The position numbers were made by a program, and so were the translations under genes. DNA of 64,000 nt from Pseudomicrostroma phylloplanum (lineage: Eukaryota; Basidiomycota; Exobasidiomycetes; Microstromatales). Where the stretch lies: positions 883,078-947,077 of the forward strand of contig BCHS01000004.1 in the NCBI GenBank assembly GCA_039545275.1. The letters are read 5' to 3'. This document shows, piece after piece, positions 7,764 through 16,671 of this stretch. The notes beneath the pieces are model-generated. The model saw nothing but the letters and a program-made list of their open reading frames with translations, was not told the DNA's origin and ran no database searches. How positions within the stretch are numbered: the first letter of the stretch is position 1; each line of letters begins with the position of its first letter.

Positions 7764-10478
7764 CTACAGCCATGAGATCTTCTCCTTGACTTCAATCTCG
7801 AAGGGAAGAGCGTGGACGTCGGCGGGATCCGAGGAGTGAGCGACAACGAACTTATGTGTGCCAGGTGCAGCATTCCATTGTGCTTCGTTGGCCTGCCATC
7901 TAGCTAGGGCTTGACAGTCGATTTCCACAGTCGCCACCTTGGTCTCTCCAGCTGGTACGTCCGAAACGTCCGCAAAGGCCACCAGTCGGCGTGGTTCGGC
8001 TTGAGTAGACGTTCCCACACTGTAGACTTGAACGACGTGCTTGCCTTTGCGGGAGCCAGTGTTTGACACGGCAACCTTCAGAGTGACAGCAGATGCTGGG
8101 TCACTGGTCAATTCGCCCGATTGCGAGGTGATCTTTGTGTCAAAGCTAGTGTAGCTCAGCCCCTGTCCGAACCAGAAGAGGGGCTGGATCTTCTTGTCTT
8201 CGAACCACCTGTGTCCGTAGAGGGTTCCCTCCTTGTATTCTACCGGGGCCCGCCCGTGCTTCTCCTTGTCGAGGTGGTCCGAAGTGGGGAAGTTGCCGAA
8301 AGAGGGATGGTCCTGGATTCTCTTTGGGAACGTCATTGGCATCCTTCCACCTGGTTCGCGCTTACCGAGAAGGACGTCAGCAACTGCATTGCCGGACTCT
8401 TCTCCGCCGTACCAGGCCTGCACGATCGAGGAGATGCCCTTCTCATGTACCCAAGGCATGGCCACCGCTGTGCCTGACGCATTGACAACTACTGTACGTC
8501 CTGGCGCTCCCTTGCCAACAGCTGACACCAGGTCATTTTGACGTGCTGGTAGGACGATGTCCGTCCTGTCGTTTCCTTCCGACTCGTACTCGGGACCAGT
8601 GCCGGTGAAGACGATGGCGATATCTGCCTCGGCAGCAGCTTTGACAGCTTCTTGGATGACCGCGTCGGAGTCGACGGCCTCTGCGAAACCGAAACGGAAG
8701 GCCTGCTTCTTCAGCGGCAGGTGTCCTGAGACTGAGCTTGGGGTGCGGTATTCGAAAGTGACTGTAGCAGCTTGTCCAGCATTCATCGACAAGGTGTGCT
8801 TCTCGCGGAGCTTGGCGGGGTTGAACATGAAGGTAGGTACATCGACCTCTCCCTTCTGCTTCCACTCGGCCAGCGTTCCAGAAGCGTCGGTGACTGTGAC
8901 ATTGCATGTGCCAAAGCACTCGAGCGAAATTTCATGATCGCCGCTGGTGGCTGGAGTGAGGTCGAAGCTGCCCCTGATTGCCACGAAGTTCGTGTCCGGT
9001 TGATAACCACCCAAGAAGCCATGCAGCTGGGGAATCTCATGCTTGCTGGTGAAGAATACTTCTGGCTCGACGGCACCGGTGGCGAATTCGTATCTGTGCC
9101 AAGCGAAAGAAAGAGTCTTTCCTCCCAGCTGCTGCGTGGAAGGCGCTCCCAGGTGGGCACTGAGCTTGCAGCCTTGGTGCCACTCGGAGGCGACGTCGGG
9201 GAGGGCCTCTCTGAGAGCCTCCAGTGCAGACACATACTTATATGCCGGCATACTTGCTGAACCGCCTCCAGCACTGAGAGGGTACTTCGCAGGCTCTCCA
9301 ATCAGAACAATCTTCCTCACCAGCTTCTCGTCGACGGGCAGAACTTGGGCCTCGTTCTTAAGAAGGACACAGGCTTCGGCACCAATCCTTCGAATTTCGG
9401 CGTCGCGCTGTGCGTCAGCAGGGGAGCGGGTATCCTGATCTTGTGACAAGTCGTCTTCGGTAAAGAGCTTGGAGCCCTTGCATACGAGTTTGGCTAGCAC
9501 TATCATCTCAAGGATCTTCATGGCACGCTCGTCAATAGCCGCTTCCGTCACATCACCAGAGGCGAGTTGCTTCTTAACATTGTCCAGGCGACGATGAACG
9601 GGTCCTCCAGGCATTTCCAGATCAAGACCGCAGTTGAGAGACTCTACACCTTTGTAGGTACCGAACCAGTCGCTCATGGCAGCACCCTGCCAGTTCCACT
9701 CCTTGCGCAACACCTGCTTCAACAGGAACTCATTGGATGAGCATGGCTCCCCTTCTAGAGAGTTATAGGCCATCATGATCGAGGCCGGTGCTAACTTTCC
9801 TCGCTTCTTGAGGTCCTTGATGACGAGCTCGAATGGCCGCATGTAGACTTCGCGAAGGGCGGCTGGCTCGCACAGAACGTTACTAGAGTGACGATCGGTT
9901 TCGCATTCGTTGCCTACAAAGTGCTTGAGGGTAACGAGCACACCTGACTTGTCTTGACAGCCGCTGGTCCAACGGGAAGCCATTTCAGCCGTAAGGAGAG
10001 GATCCTCTGACAAACACTCGAAGCCGCGGCCGTTGCGAGGGTCACGAACCATGTTGATCGTCGGAGCAAGTGTCAGGTGAACGTTTTTACTCCAGCCGTC
10101 CTTTCCAATGCCTTCACCCATCGTTTCCGCAGTCTCGCGACTCCATGATGCTGCCAGCGCGGTGGTGCACGGGTATAGGGCTGAACCAATGACGGGCTGC
10201 TTGCTCAGGTTGAAAGGGAAGCCGAGGAGGATGTCCAGACCGACATTGCCACCTCGGATACCATTGGGGCCATCCGAGGTCTTGAGGCAAGGCAGACCCA
10301 GTCGAGGCACACCAGAAGTCCGACCGAAATCAAGGCCACCTAGGAGATGAATCTTTTCTTCTAGGGTGAGCTGAGGCAAGAGCTCCTGCGCTCGCACCTT
10401 GGCAAGCTTCTCGAGAGCACGTGCATCGCTCGACGATGGAGTCGTGGGGGCTACGAGGTCGGCAACTTCCATGGCCAT
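7764..10478 (-). CDS. GH3 beta-glucosidase with PA14 domain
   Basis: An intronless gene for 904 residues from the ATG at 10478 (a second ATG two codons on is equally possible). The N-terminal GH3 barrel contains KTSDGPNGIRG, LKHFVGNE near residue 185 and the nucleophile Asp270 in MSDWFGT. A PA14 insert follows (about 410-570), then the second GH3 domain with the acid/base Glu in GPEYESEGNDR, then a C-terminal fibronectin-III-like domain. Such enzymes remove terminal beta-glucose from cellobiose or from plant aryl glucosides. There is no signal peptide, which suggests intracellular hydrolysis after import. It is divergent from an MFS sugar porter, consistent with a take-up-then-hydrolyse pair. 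The reading frame continues upstream to 11117, but that stretch is low-complexity and looks like leader or promoter. Confidence 0.9.
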   Translation of the reverse strand: MAMEVADLVAPTTPSSSDARALEKLAKVRAQELLPQLTLEEKIHLLGGLDFGRTSGVPRLGLPCLKTSDGPNGIRGGNVGLDILLGFPFNLSKQPVIGSALYPCTTALAASWSRETAETMGEGIGKDGWSKNVHLTLAPTINMVRDPRNGRGFECLSEDPLLTAEMASRWTSGCQDKSGVLVTLKHFVGNECETDRHSSNVLCEPAALREVYMRPFELVIKDLKKRGKLAPASIMMAYNSLEGEPCSSNEFLLKQVLRKEWNWQGAAMSDWFGTYKGVESLNCGLDLEMPGGPVHRRLDNVKKQLASGDVTEAAIDERAMKILEMIVLAKLVCKGSKLFTEDDLSQDQDTRSPADAQRDAEIRRIGAEACVLLKNEAQVLPVDEKLVRKIVLIGEPAKYPLSAGGGSASMPAYKYVSALEALREALPDVASEWHQGCKLSAHLGAPSTQQLGGKTLSFAWHRYEFATGAVEPEVFFTSKHEIPQLHGFLGGYQPDTNFVAIRGSFDLTPATSGDHEISLECFGTCNVTVTDASGTLAEWKQKGEVDVPTFMFNPAKLREKHTLSMNAGQAATVTFEYRTPSSVSGHLPLKKQAFRFGFAEAVDSDAVIQEAVKAAAEADIAIVFTGTGPEYESEGNDRTDIVLPARQNDLVSAVGKGAPGRTVVVNASGTAVAMPWVHEKGISSIVQAWYGGEESGNAVADVLLGKREPGGRMPMTFPKRIQDHPSFGNFPTSDHLDKEKHGRAPVEYKEGTLYGHRWFEDKKIQPLFWFGQGLSYTSFDTKITSQSGELTSDPASAVTLKVAVSNTGSRKGKHVVQVYSVGTSTQAEPRRLVAFADVSDVPAGETKVATVEIDCQALARWQANEAQWNAAPGTHKFVVAHSSDPADVHALPFEIEVKEKISWL

Positions 10479-11459
10479 GTCTGAAAAAGCTCGAAGGACG
10501 CTCGAAGGCGGGGATGCTGTACGTTGGTAACGTTGAAAGCGGCAAAGTGCTGTCGAAATGCGTGAGGTGATGGTGGCTGGAAGAGTGTGAAGGCTGATCG
10601 TGTCTGTTGTAAGGAGAGGGAAGAAAAGAGGGGCGCCCGCAGATAAAGGAAAGCTTGGCGAAAGACGAATGAAGAGCACCGGCACGGAAAGGACAAGCTT
10701 CTGAAGTAACACCTTTGCCGGACCCCACTTGGCGACCCACATCGGCCCCACCTTGTTCGGCTGCCCCGCTGTCGGCACCCCGCACCGCCTCTTGCTGCCT
10801 CCTGGCCGAGCGCCTGATCGGGGCCGGTGGGTCGATGCGGAACAATCCGTTGGCCGGAACGACGTGCCAGCCAGACCCGGCGCTCCAAGGACCAACCCGG
10901 CTGATGAACCATCTGAGTGTGGCTTTGTGTCTCTCTGTCGTTTGCCTCTGAGATTTACCCGCCAGTCGGCATCCCCAGTGTATGTCCAGCCCCACTTCGG
11001 CCTAGTTTTGACAGCCGGTGGCTTGAAGAGCAGCGGCGAGCCCCTGAGCCCGGGTCCTTTCCCTAGACGGCACGGGGTATGCGTGCGAGAGGTTGCGGGG
11101 CAATCTGGAGACCCCACTGCTTCAATTTGGTCTCAGAAGGGTAGTCCACTGCTATACAGGGACAACCCCACATGCTCTACTGCTTCCCCACATCGGCAGG
11201 CGCAGCTTCTGCACCACGACAACGGTAAGTCTGCCATAAGAGGGAGCAAAGGCCGACCAGCATTGTTGACTATAAAGTGCTGCACCCCAGACTGCCATTC
11301 CCCACAAAGTTCGTACCTCTCAACAAACAACCAACACTTCCCTCTACGTCCTTCAACCTCTCCCTCTCGAAGTCCTCCTTGCTCCTTGTGCATCGCCCTG
11401 CCTTGGCCCCTCTCCCCTATCCCCTCACCTAATCCCGTTCCAAGTCCCTTCACTCCATC
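10479..11459. promoter_or_regulatory. Divergent promoter, GH3 / MFS sugar porter
   Basis: 981 bases between two divergent catabolic genes. CCCCAC (GTGGGG on the other strand, a fit to the CreA/Mig1 SYGGRG consensus) occurs about seven times, near 10723, 10746, 10993, 11112, 11166, 11186 and 11302. CCCACAT occurs at 10736, 11167 and 11187. A TATAAA at 11271-11276 lies about 185 bases before the porter ATG. The pattern suggests carbon catabolite control of both genes. This is motif evidence only. Confidence 0.55.
11271..11276 (+). promoter_or_regulatory. TATA box of the MFS sugar porter gene
   Basis: TATAAA preceded by GTTGAC, about 185 bases upstream of the ATG at 11460, followed by a pyrimidine-rich leader (CTTCCCTCTACGTCC and similar) typical of strongly expressed fungal genes. 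Confidence 0.5.
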
Positions 11460-13067
11460 ATGGGTGGCCTCACACACGTTGATACTCGTCAGACCGCAGT
11501 GCCCGGCGCGCACTCGGATCGCCTGTGGATCTTTGACTCTGGACTTCGCCGCGTCAATGCCTGGATGTTCCTATCGATCCTTTCCTCCTTTGCAAGTGGA
11601 TACGATGGAAGTTTCTTCACTGGTCTCCTGACCGTGACCAAGTTCTTCATCGACTTTGCACCTGAAAGCGCCTCCAAGGTCGGTCTCCTCGGTACTTCTG
11701 GTGTCCTGGGTCTCCTGGTCGGTCCCTGGATCTCTCAATACCTTGCTGACAAGATCGGTCGACCCAGGACTATGATCGTCGCTTCGGCCACCATGATCCT
11801 CGGTGGTGGTCTGTCCGTCATCCACATTCAAAATAACCCTGATGGTCTTCAGGCAATGTGGATCGTCGCTCGAGTCATCACCTCGATCGGTTCTGGCATT
11901 GGTCTCGTAGCTGCTCCCGCTCTCATCACCGAGCTTGCACACCCTCGTCACCGTGCCATCATCGTCGCCTTCTTCTGGTGTGGATTCTACCTCGGTGCCA
12001 TTGTCGCTGCCGCCGTCACCTACGGCATGAACGGCTGGTTCTCCGACTGGGCTTGGAGGCTGCCATCTCTGCTCCAGATCGTCCCGGCTGCAATCCAGCT
12101 GCCTTTCCTCTTCTTCTGCCCTCAGTCGCCCAGATGGCTCGCTGCCAAGGGACGCGAGGCTGAGGCTTCTCAACTCCTGGCCAAGTACCACGCCAATGGT
12201 GACGAGAGCCACCCAGTTGTGCTTCACCAGATGGCTGACATTCGCGATGCCATCACCGTCGACAAGGCCAGTGCCGAAGCTTCCATACTCGACCTCTTCC
12301 GTGGCAAGGCAGCTCTTCGACGTGTCTGGGTCATCATTGTCCTGTCCGTTGCCACGCAGTGGGTCGGAAACGCGCTGTTGACCTACTACCTGCCTACCAT
12401 TCTCGCCACCATTGGTATCTCGAGCACCCTCGAGCAGGCTCGCTTCAACATTGCCATTGCTGCCTTCAACCTGGTCGTCTCGACCTTCTGGGGTTCCCAG
12501 GTCGAGCGCTTCGGTCGACGAACACTCTTCCTGGCCTCAGGCTTCGGCATGCTCATCAGCTACTCTGTCATCACTGCCCTCAGCGCTACATATGCCAAGA
12601 ACCCAAGCAACACTGGCGTCGGCAAGGGCGTCATTGCCTTCATCTTCTTCTTCTACTTCTTCTACGACATGGCCCTCACTCCTCTTGCCATTGCGTACCC
12701 TGCCGAACTCCTCCCTTACCGACTTCGTTCCAAGGGTCTTGCTCTCAACACCACCCTCATCGCCGTCGCCCTCTGCTTCAACATCTGGGTCAACCCCATC
12801 GCCCTGGCCGCCATCACCTGGAAGTACTACATCGTCTTCATCGCCGTCATCGTTGTCTACATCGTCAATGTCTTCCTCTTCTTCCCCGAGACCAAGGGCA
12901 AGTCTCTGGAGCAGCTGGAAACCATCTTCGAGGGTCAAAGCATCGTCTTCCGAAACGGTACCGCCAGCGTCAAGCCTCGTGACTCGGAGGCCCTTCACCA
13001 CACTACCTCTGAGCTCGAAGGACACATGGATTTTGATGGAAAGCACAGCGACGACGTCAAGATGTAG
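11460..13067 (+). CDS. MFS sugar porter (hexose/disaccharide permease type)
   Basis: An intronless gene for 535 residues with about 12 membrane segments. Sugar-porter signatures are present: GYDGSFFTGL in helix 1, DKIGRPRTM after helix 2, ARVITSIGSG in helix 4, PQSPRWL before the central loop, ERFGRRTLF after helix 8, and FFPETKGKSLEQLE at the end. The usual PESPR appears as PQSPR. It resembles lactose/hexose permeases of fungi. It is divergent from the GH3 beta-glucosidase, so its substrate may be a beta-glucoside that is hydrolysed inside the cell. The substrate cannot be read from sequence. Confidence 0.9.
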   Translation: MGGLTHVDTRQTAVPGAHSDRLWIFDSGLRRVNAWMFLSILSSFASGYDGSFFTGLLTVTKFFIDFAPESASKVGLLGTSGVLGLLVGPWISQYLADKIGRPRTMIVASATMILGGGLSVIHIQNNPDGLQAMWIVARVITSIGSGIGLVAAPALITELAHPRHRAIIVAFFWCGFYLGAIVAAAVTYGMNGWFSDWAWRLPSLLQIVPAAIQLPFLFFCPQSPRWLAAKGREAEASQLLAKYHANGDESHPVVLHQMADIRDAITVDKASAEASILDLFRGKAALRRVWVIIVLSVATQWVGNALLTYYLPTILATIGISSTLEQARFNIAIAAFNLVVSTFWGSQVERFGRRTLFLASGFGMLISYSVITALSATYAKNPSNTGVGKGVIAFIFFFYFFYDMALTPLAIAYPAELLPYRLRSKGLALNTTLIAVALCFNIWVNPIALAAITWKYYIVFIAVIVVYIVNVFLFFPETKGKSLEQLETIFEGQSIVFRNGTASVKPRDSEALHHTTSELEGHMDFDGKHSDDVKM

Positions 13068-13533
13068 GAGTTGTGCGCAAGGAAAAGAAAAGGTCGCTTT
13101 GGATTGTAGTGAAGGTGCGTGCTGGACGTGCTGGATAGTTGTAGTTGTGTATAAGTCGTCATTGTCACTATTTTGGGCCTCGTATAGTCTTGGGCCTGCC
13201 AACATAATTGAATTATCGCCTCTAATCCAAAACCGTGTGACCGCTGCTGCTCTGCTCCGCGTGCTTTCAGAACAAATCTCATTCTGGAGCCTTCTGCGAT
13301 AGAACGACGACGCAGACTTTGGCTCTGGCAATGTACCAAGGCGCGGCTGGGGATTCTCAAGCTCAGTCTATGCTCTGCACACGCGAAGAAGCTAGCATGG
13401 TCGTCTCTTCCTCCCCTCGTAAGGATAGTCAGCCTGCAAGTCGAACGAAGATCGCGTTTCTTCAGGCTCGGGTGCTAGGGGTCTTATAGATTCACATATC
13501 CTTATGGAGACAGCCGGCGACTCAGCACATACG
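13068..13533. other. Intergenic region between convergent genes
   Basis: About 470 bases between the 3' ends of the sugar porter (plus) and a secreted-protein gene (minus). It should hold both terminators. AT-richer than its surroundings around 13130-13270. No gene is seen. Confidence 0.5.
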
Positions 13534-14718
13534 CTATTGCTGCTCATCGGCAAACAGCTTAGACAGACCTCCAGGATTCTTGCCCGTTGGCTTGTTCTGC
13601 CTGACCTCCTTCGGAATAATCTTGATGTCACCACCGCCCCAAGCAGATTGTGGAAGAGGCTTGAAGTATTGACCCCAGTCCTCCCAAACAGGTCTGCCTT
13701 TGTGGAGGAATGAAGGCGATGGAGGCGTCCGAGTCCTTCGAGGCCGCCAAGTCGCACGCGTGGAGGATGGGCTAGACGCGGCACGCTTCAATTCTTCCGG
13801 TTTCGGGGTGAGGGCTTTCAGAACCAGTTCGGAGTTGGCTCGAGAGAGCTTTGGGGAAAGGCCCTTTGGGGATGGCGGAGGTGTACCGGTTCCCACTTGG
13901 GGAGCCTTGCCTTTGCGCATCGGCGAGAGCGAGAAAGACCCTTGCTTCCCTGGTACCTTGTCCGAGGTGGACTGGTCCAGCGGAAGCATGGCAAGCCAGG
14001 ATGGCTTGCTTGGGGAGGGCGCCGAGCGCATCGTACCAGGAGCTTGACCCCTTCTGAACAAGCGCAGGTCGGTGGCCCCACGCTGTGCGAGCAGTTGACC
14101 AGCATACTCCGACGCAGGCAAGCGGCTCTCGGAGGCGAGGACGTCGCGTAGCTGCAAGTCTCTGCGGTTGTTTTGCTTCTTGAACAATCTACCCGCTTTG
14201 CCCGCTTTCTTTCCCTGCTGAAGTACTGCTTTGGCCGCTCGATGCCAGGCGCTCTTCTTGCTCGGGGGTGCGCTTGAGCCGGAGCTCGAAGCTGTAACCG
14301 TATTGAGGCGATTGGAAGAGGCAGCGCCCTTGTGCTGCCACCAGCCCACAACGGGCCACTTGACACGGGCTGCTGAATCGGTACGGCCGGGCCGCAAGAG
14401 AGGCCTTGTTTCGAAGGGTTCTTGGAGCCATTGATCGGCGGCCTTGCTCTTCGGGTATTGAGGGTTCTCCTTCGAAGGATACTCGGGTCCGCCAGGCCAT
14501 AGGAGGGGGGGATCATCGCCTCGCGGTAGGATTCTCTGTGCAAGGAGCTCGCTGCTCTGCCTATCTACAGGGCTTGCAACCGAGTCAAGCTTGCCGATAC
14601 TAACGGCCTGTGGGGTTACGCTGTCAGACAGCCGCTCTTGCAGTGAGCTGGCCATAGCTCCGCACGAGAAGAGCATTGCGGCCAACCAGGGGAGGCATCT
14701 GGCATTACGCATCTTCAT
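13534..14718 (-). CDS. Secreted low-complexity protein, unknown function
   Basis: An intronless gene for 394 residues from the ATG at 14718 (alternative ATG at 14712). The signal peptide reads MKMRNARCLPWLAAMLFSCG with cleavage near GAMASS. The mature protein is Ser/Pro/Lys-rich and largely disordered. It carries a basic stretch (KAVLQQGKKAGKAGRLFKKQ) and two Trp-containing motifs near the end (PVWEDWGQYFKPLP and SAWGGGD). No recognised domain and few cysteines. In style it matches the three secreted-protein genes at 680-4409, which suggests one local group interrupted by the sugar/flavonol cluster. Confidence 0.65.
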   Translation of the reverse strand: MKMRNARCLPWLAAMLFSCGAMASSLQERLSDSVTPQAVSIGKLDSVASPVDRQSSELLAQRILPRGDDPPLLWPGGPEYPSKENPQYPKSKAADQWLQEPFETRPLLRPGRTDSAARVKWPVVGWWQHKGAASSNRLNTVTASSSGSSAPPSKKSAWHRAAKAVLQQGKKAGKAGRLFKKQNNRRDLQLRDVLASESRLPASEYAGQLLAQRGATDLRLFRRGQAPGTMRSAPSPSKPSWLAMLPLDQSTSDKVPGKQGSFSLSPMRKGKAPQVGTGTPPPSPKGLSPKLSRANSELVLKALTPKPEELKRAASSPSSTRATWRPRRTRTPPSPSFLHKGRPVWEDWGQYFKPLPQSAWGGGDIKIIPKEVRQNKPTGKNPGGLSKLFADEQQ

Positions 14719-15739
14719 GATGGCGCCAGCTTTATGAATTGAGGGTGTCCAGAATTTTGCGGGGGTGCTACTCAGCAAGCCCGATGCGGGTGGGGGAGAC
14801 AAGACCCAGAATGATCCAGTTTGGTGTCAATCAGACGTAAGGCAGGGCGTAACGAAGACCCGCTTCGGTACGGAATAGAAAGACAATGAGTGATCGATGA
14901 GTGAGAAGCTGGGAAGGAGTCCTGAGAGACTAACAGAGAAGAGCGAATGGAAGAGTAGATCTCGGAGACTTCTTATGTGTGTCGTGTGCTCCCTGTTGCA
15001 TAGCTCTTCCACCCCACATTTGCTGTCGTCACTCGGGCTTCCGCAGACCGGTTGCGTCGACCAAATCGATTCAGTCGTGTATCTCCGGAAGGCAGCAAAC
15101 GAGACTGTCAAGCGGAGCAAACGAATTGTTGACGCGCTGTGACGACATCACATGCCAGTCCATGGCTATGGAGGCACACGGCAGCCGTTTACATCTGCTA
15201 CAACAGTATGTTCGGCTCGCTTCTTCACGGAGTGCCGTTGCCAGGCTCTGCAAAGAATCCATTGTCTTGCAGTTCTTCGGATATGGGGCTGATATAGGTG
15301 CATCCCGGAGTACAGGCGCTTCTGTCGCTCCGGGTCATCCCGAATCGATCCGTAGCCGCTCGTTGCCTTTGCGGTCCGCGCGAAAGCAATCAAACTCTCT
15401 ATCGAGACGTCAGATTGGTATCCTGCCATTCCAGCTTGTGGGGGCAAATGTTGCTCCGTCTCACATCTTCCGTCCGCTCCGGGAAGGTGGTCCGGAAGGC
15501 AGAGCCACTGGTTGCCGGCGCACAGCTTGTCCGATCTATGTGGTACGGACCATGGTATGCCTCGTTCGTTTGACATGGTATATCGTGTATTGTTGCAGCA
15601 ATGCAATGCCACGTACCATTCAGACTGTTCAATTGAAAGGTAGCAAGCCCATCAGGCAAGGAAGACCGGGGTACTTTTGGTCTTGGCGGCAGGCGATCGA
15701 CTCTGATGGTCAACCATGGCAGTCATCACACCCTTTGCT
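14719..15739. other. Intergenic region, 1 kb
   Basis: No convincing gene. Several short open frames overlap on both strands without recognisable similarity or codon regularity. The left part should be the promoter of the secreted-protein gene ending at 13534, and the right part the 3' flank of the cyclophilin gene. No tRNA, inverted repeat or transposon remnant was recognised. Confidence 0.5.
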
Positions 15740-16453
15740 CTACCTAGCCTCCCTTGCTTCGTTGGCAATCGGATTGGCATGAACGTCGATCTTGACGATG
15801 CGGCAAGCGCTCCCACCGATGGCTTTGCCCTTCTCGTCTACCGGTAAACCTTCCATAGCGTCCAGTGTCCCGCCGTCTTCAGCGCCATCGATGACCTTTC
15901 CAAAGATGGTGTGTTTGCCATCGAGGTGGGGAAGAGGAGCGTAGGTGATGAAGAACTGAGAGAGGTTGGAATTGGGCTGCGAAGAGGCCATGGAGAGCAG
16001 GCCTCGTGTGTTGAACTATAAGGGCAAAATGACGACGCAGTGTCAGCTGAAAGGATTCACAGGATGCAAGAGACCATGCAAGCAGCCAGGTCTACCGCGA
16101 AACACCCGTTGCGAGACAGTTGACAGCAAATATTTTGATGTCTCCCTGTCCTAATCTGCCGTGCACGTCCAAGTTCGGCTCTCGGACGCCTGCCGAGCTA
16201 CTCGACTCACCTTCAAGCTGCTTCTGACCTCATCTGCGAACTTCCCTCCGTAGATGCTCATCCCTCCCTTGCCATTATTAGACACCACGTCTCCTCCCTG
16301 GACCATGAACCCCTTGAGGTTGCGATGGAAGACAGTGCCATCGTACTTGCCGCTGGCTGCAAGCGCGAGGAAGTTGTTGCAAGTCTTTGGGCACGAGGAG
16401 AGGAACAACTCCACCTTGAGAGGTCCATGAGTGGTGTGTAGGGTCAGAGACAT
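15740..16453 (-). CDS. Cyclophilin-type peptidyl-prolyl isomerase, PPIL3-like
   Basis: Two exons, 16211-16453 and 15740-16015, giving 172 residues. It is a compact single-domain cyclophilin of the PPIL3 subgroup, which is spliceosome-associated in other eukaryotes. Visible signatures: [17 protein letters not shown] at the start, [24 protein letters not shown] (catalytic Arg), [15 protein letters not shown] and [10 protein letters not shown]. It ends in a [10 protein letters not shown] segment typical of the subgroup. The intron has a GTGAGT donor and TATAG acceptor and falls between the SLK and FNTRG segments. The frame is open upstream of 16453, but family alignment favours the ATG there. 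It is divergent from the HAL2-like gene with a short shared promoter. Confidence 0.88.
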
Positions 16454-16671
16454 CGCAGGCGATCTAGCAGAATATACAGGCGAAGGAGGAGGAGGAGCAG
16501 GGCAGCATGACGCGAAGGCAGGCGCTGGTGAGCTTCTCGCGCGAGAAGAAGCGGAAGCGGAAGTGGGCGAGGCGAGGGGAGATGAGTGGAGAAGAAAGAC
16601 ATCGGAACGGCAAAACTTCGAGATGACCGTACCCAAGATTCCACTCACTGCCTTAAATTCGCACCATCCGC

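Noticed and set aside
10479..11117. N-terminal extension of the GH3 frame by 213 codons
   Set aside because: It lacks family similarity, is low-complexity and covers the GTGGGG-rich promoter; the ATG at 10478 gives the normal GH3 start.
14979..15782. Open frames of 148-267 codons in the 1-kb gap before the cyclophilin gene
   Set aside because: They overlap on both strands, have no recognisable similarity, and the plus-strand one runs into the cyclophilin 3' end.
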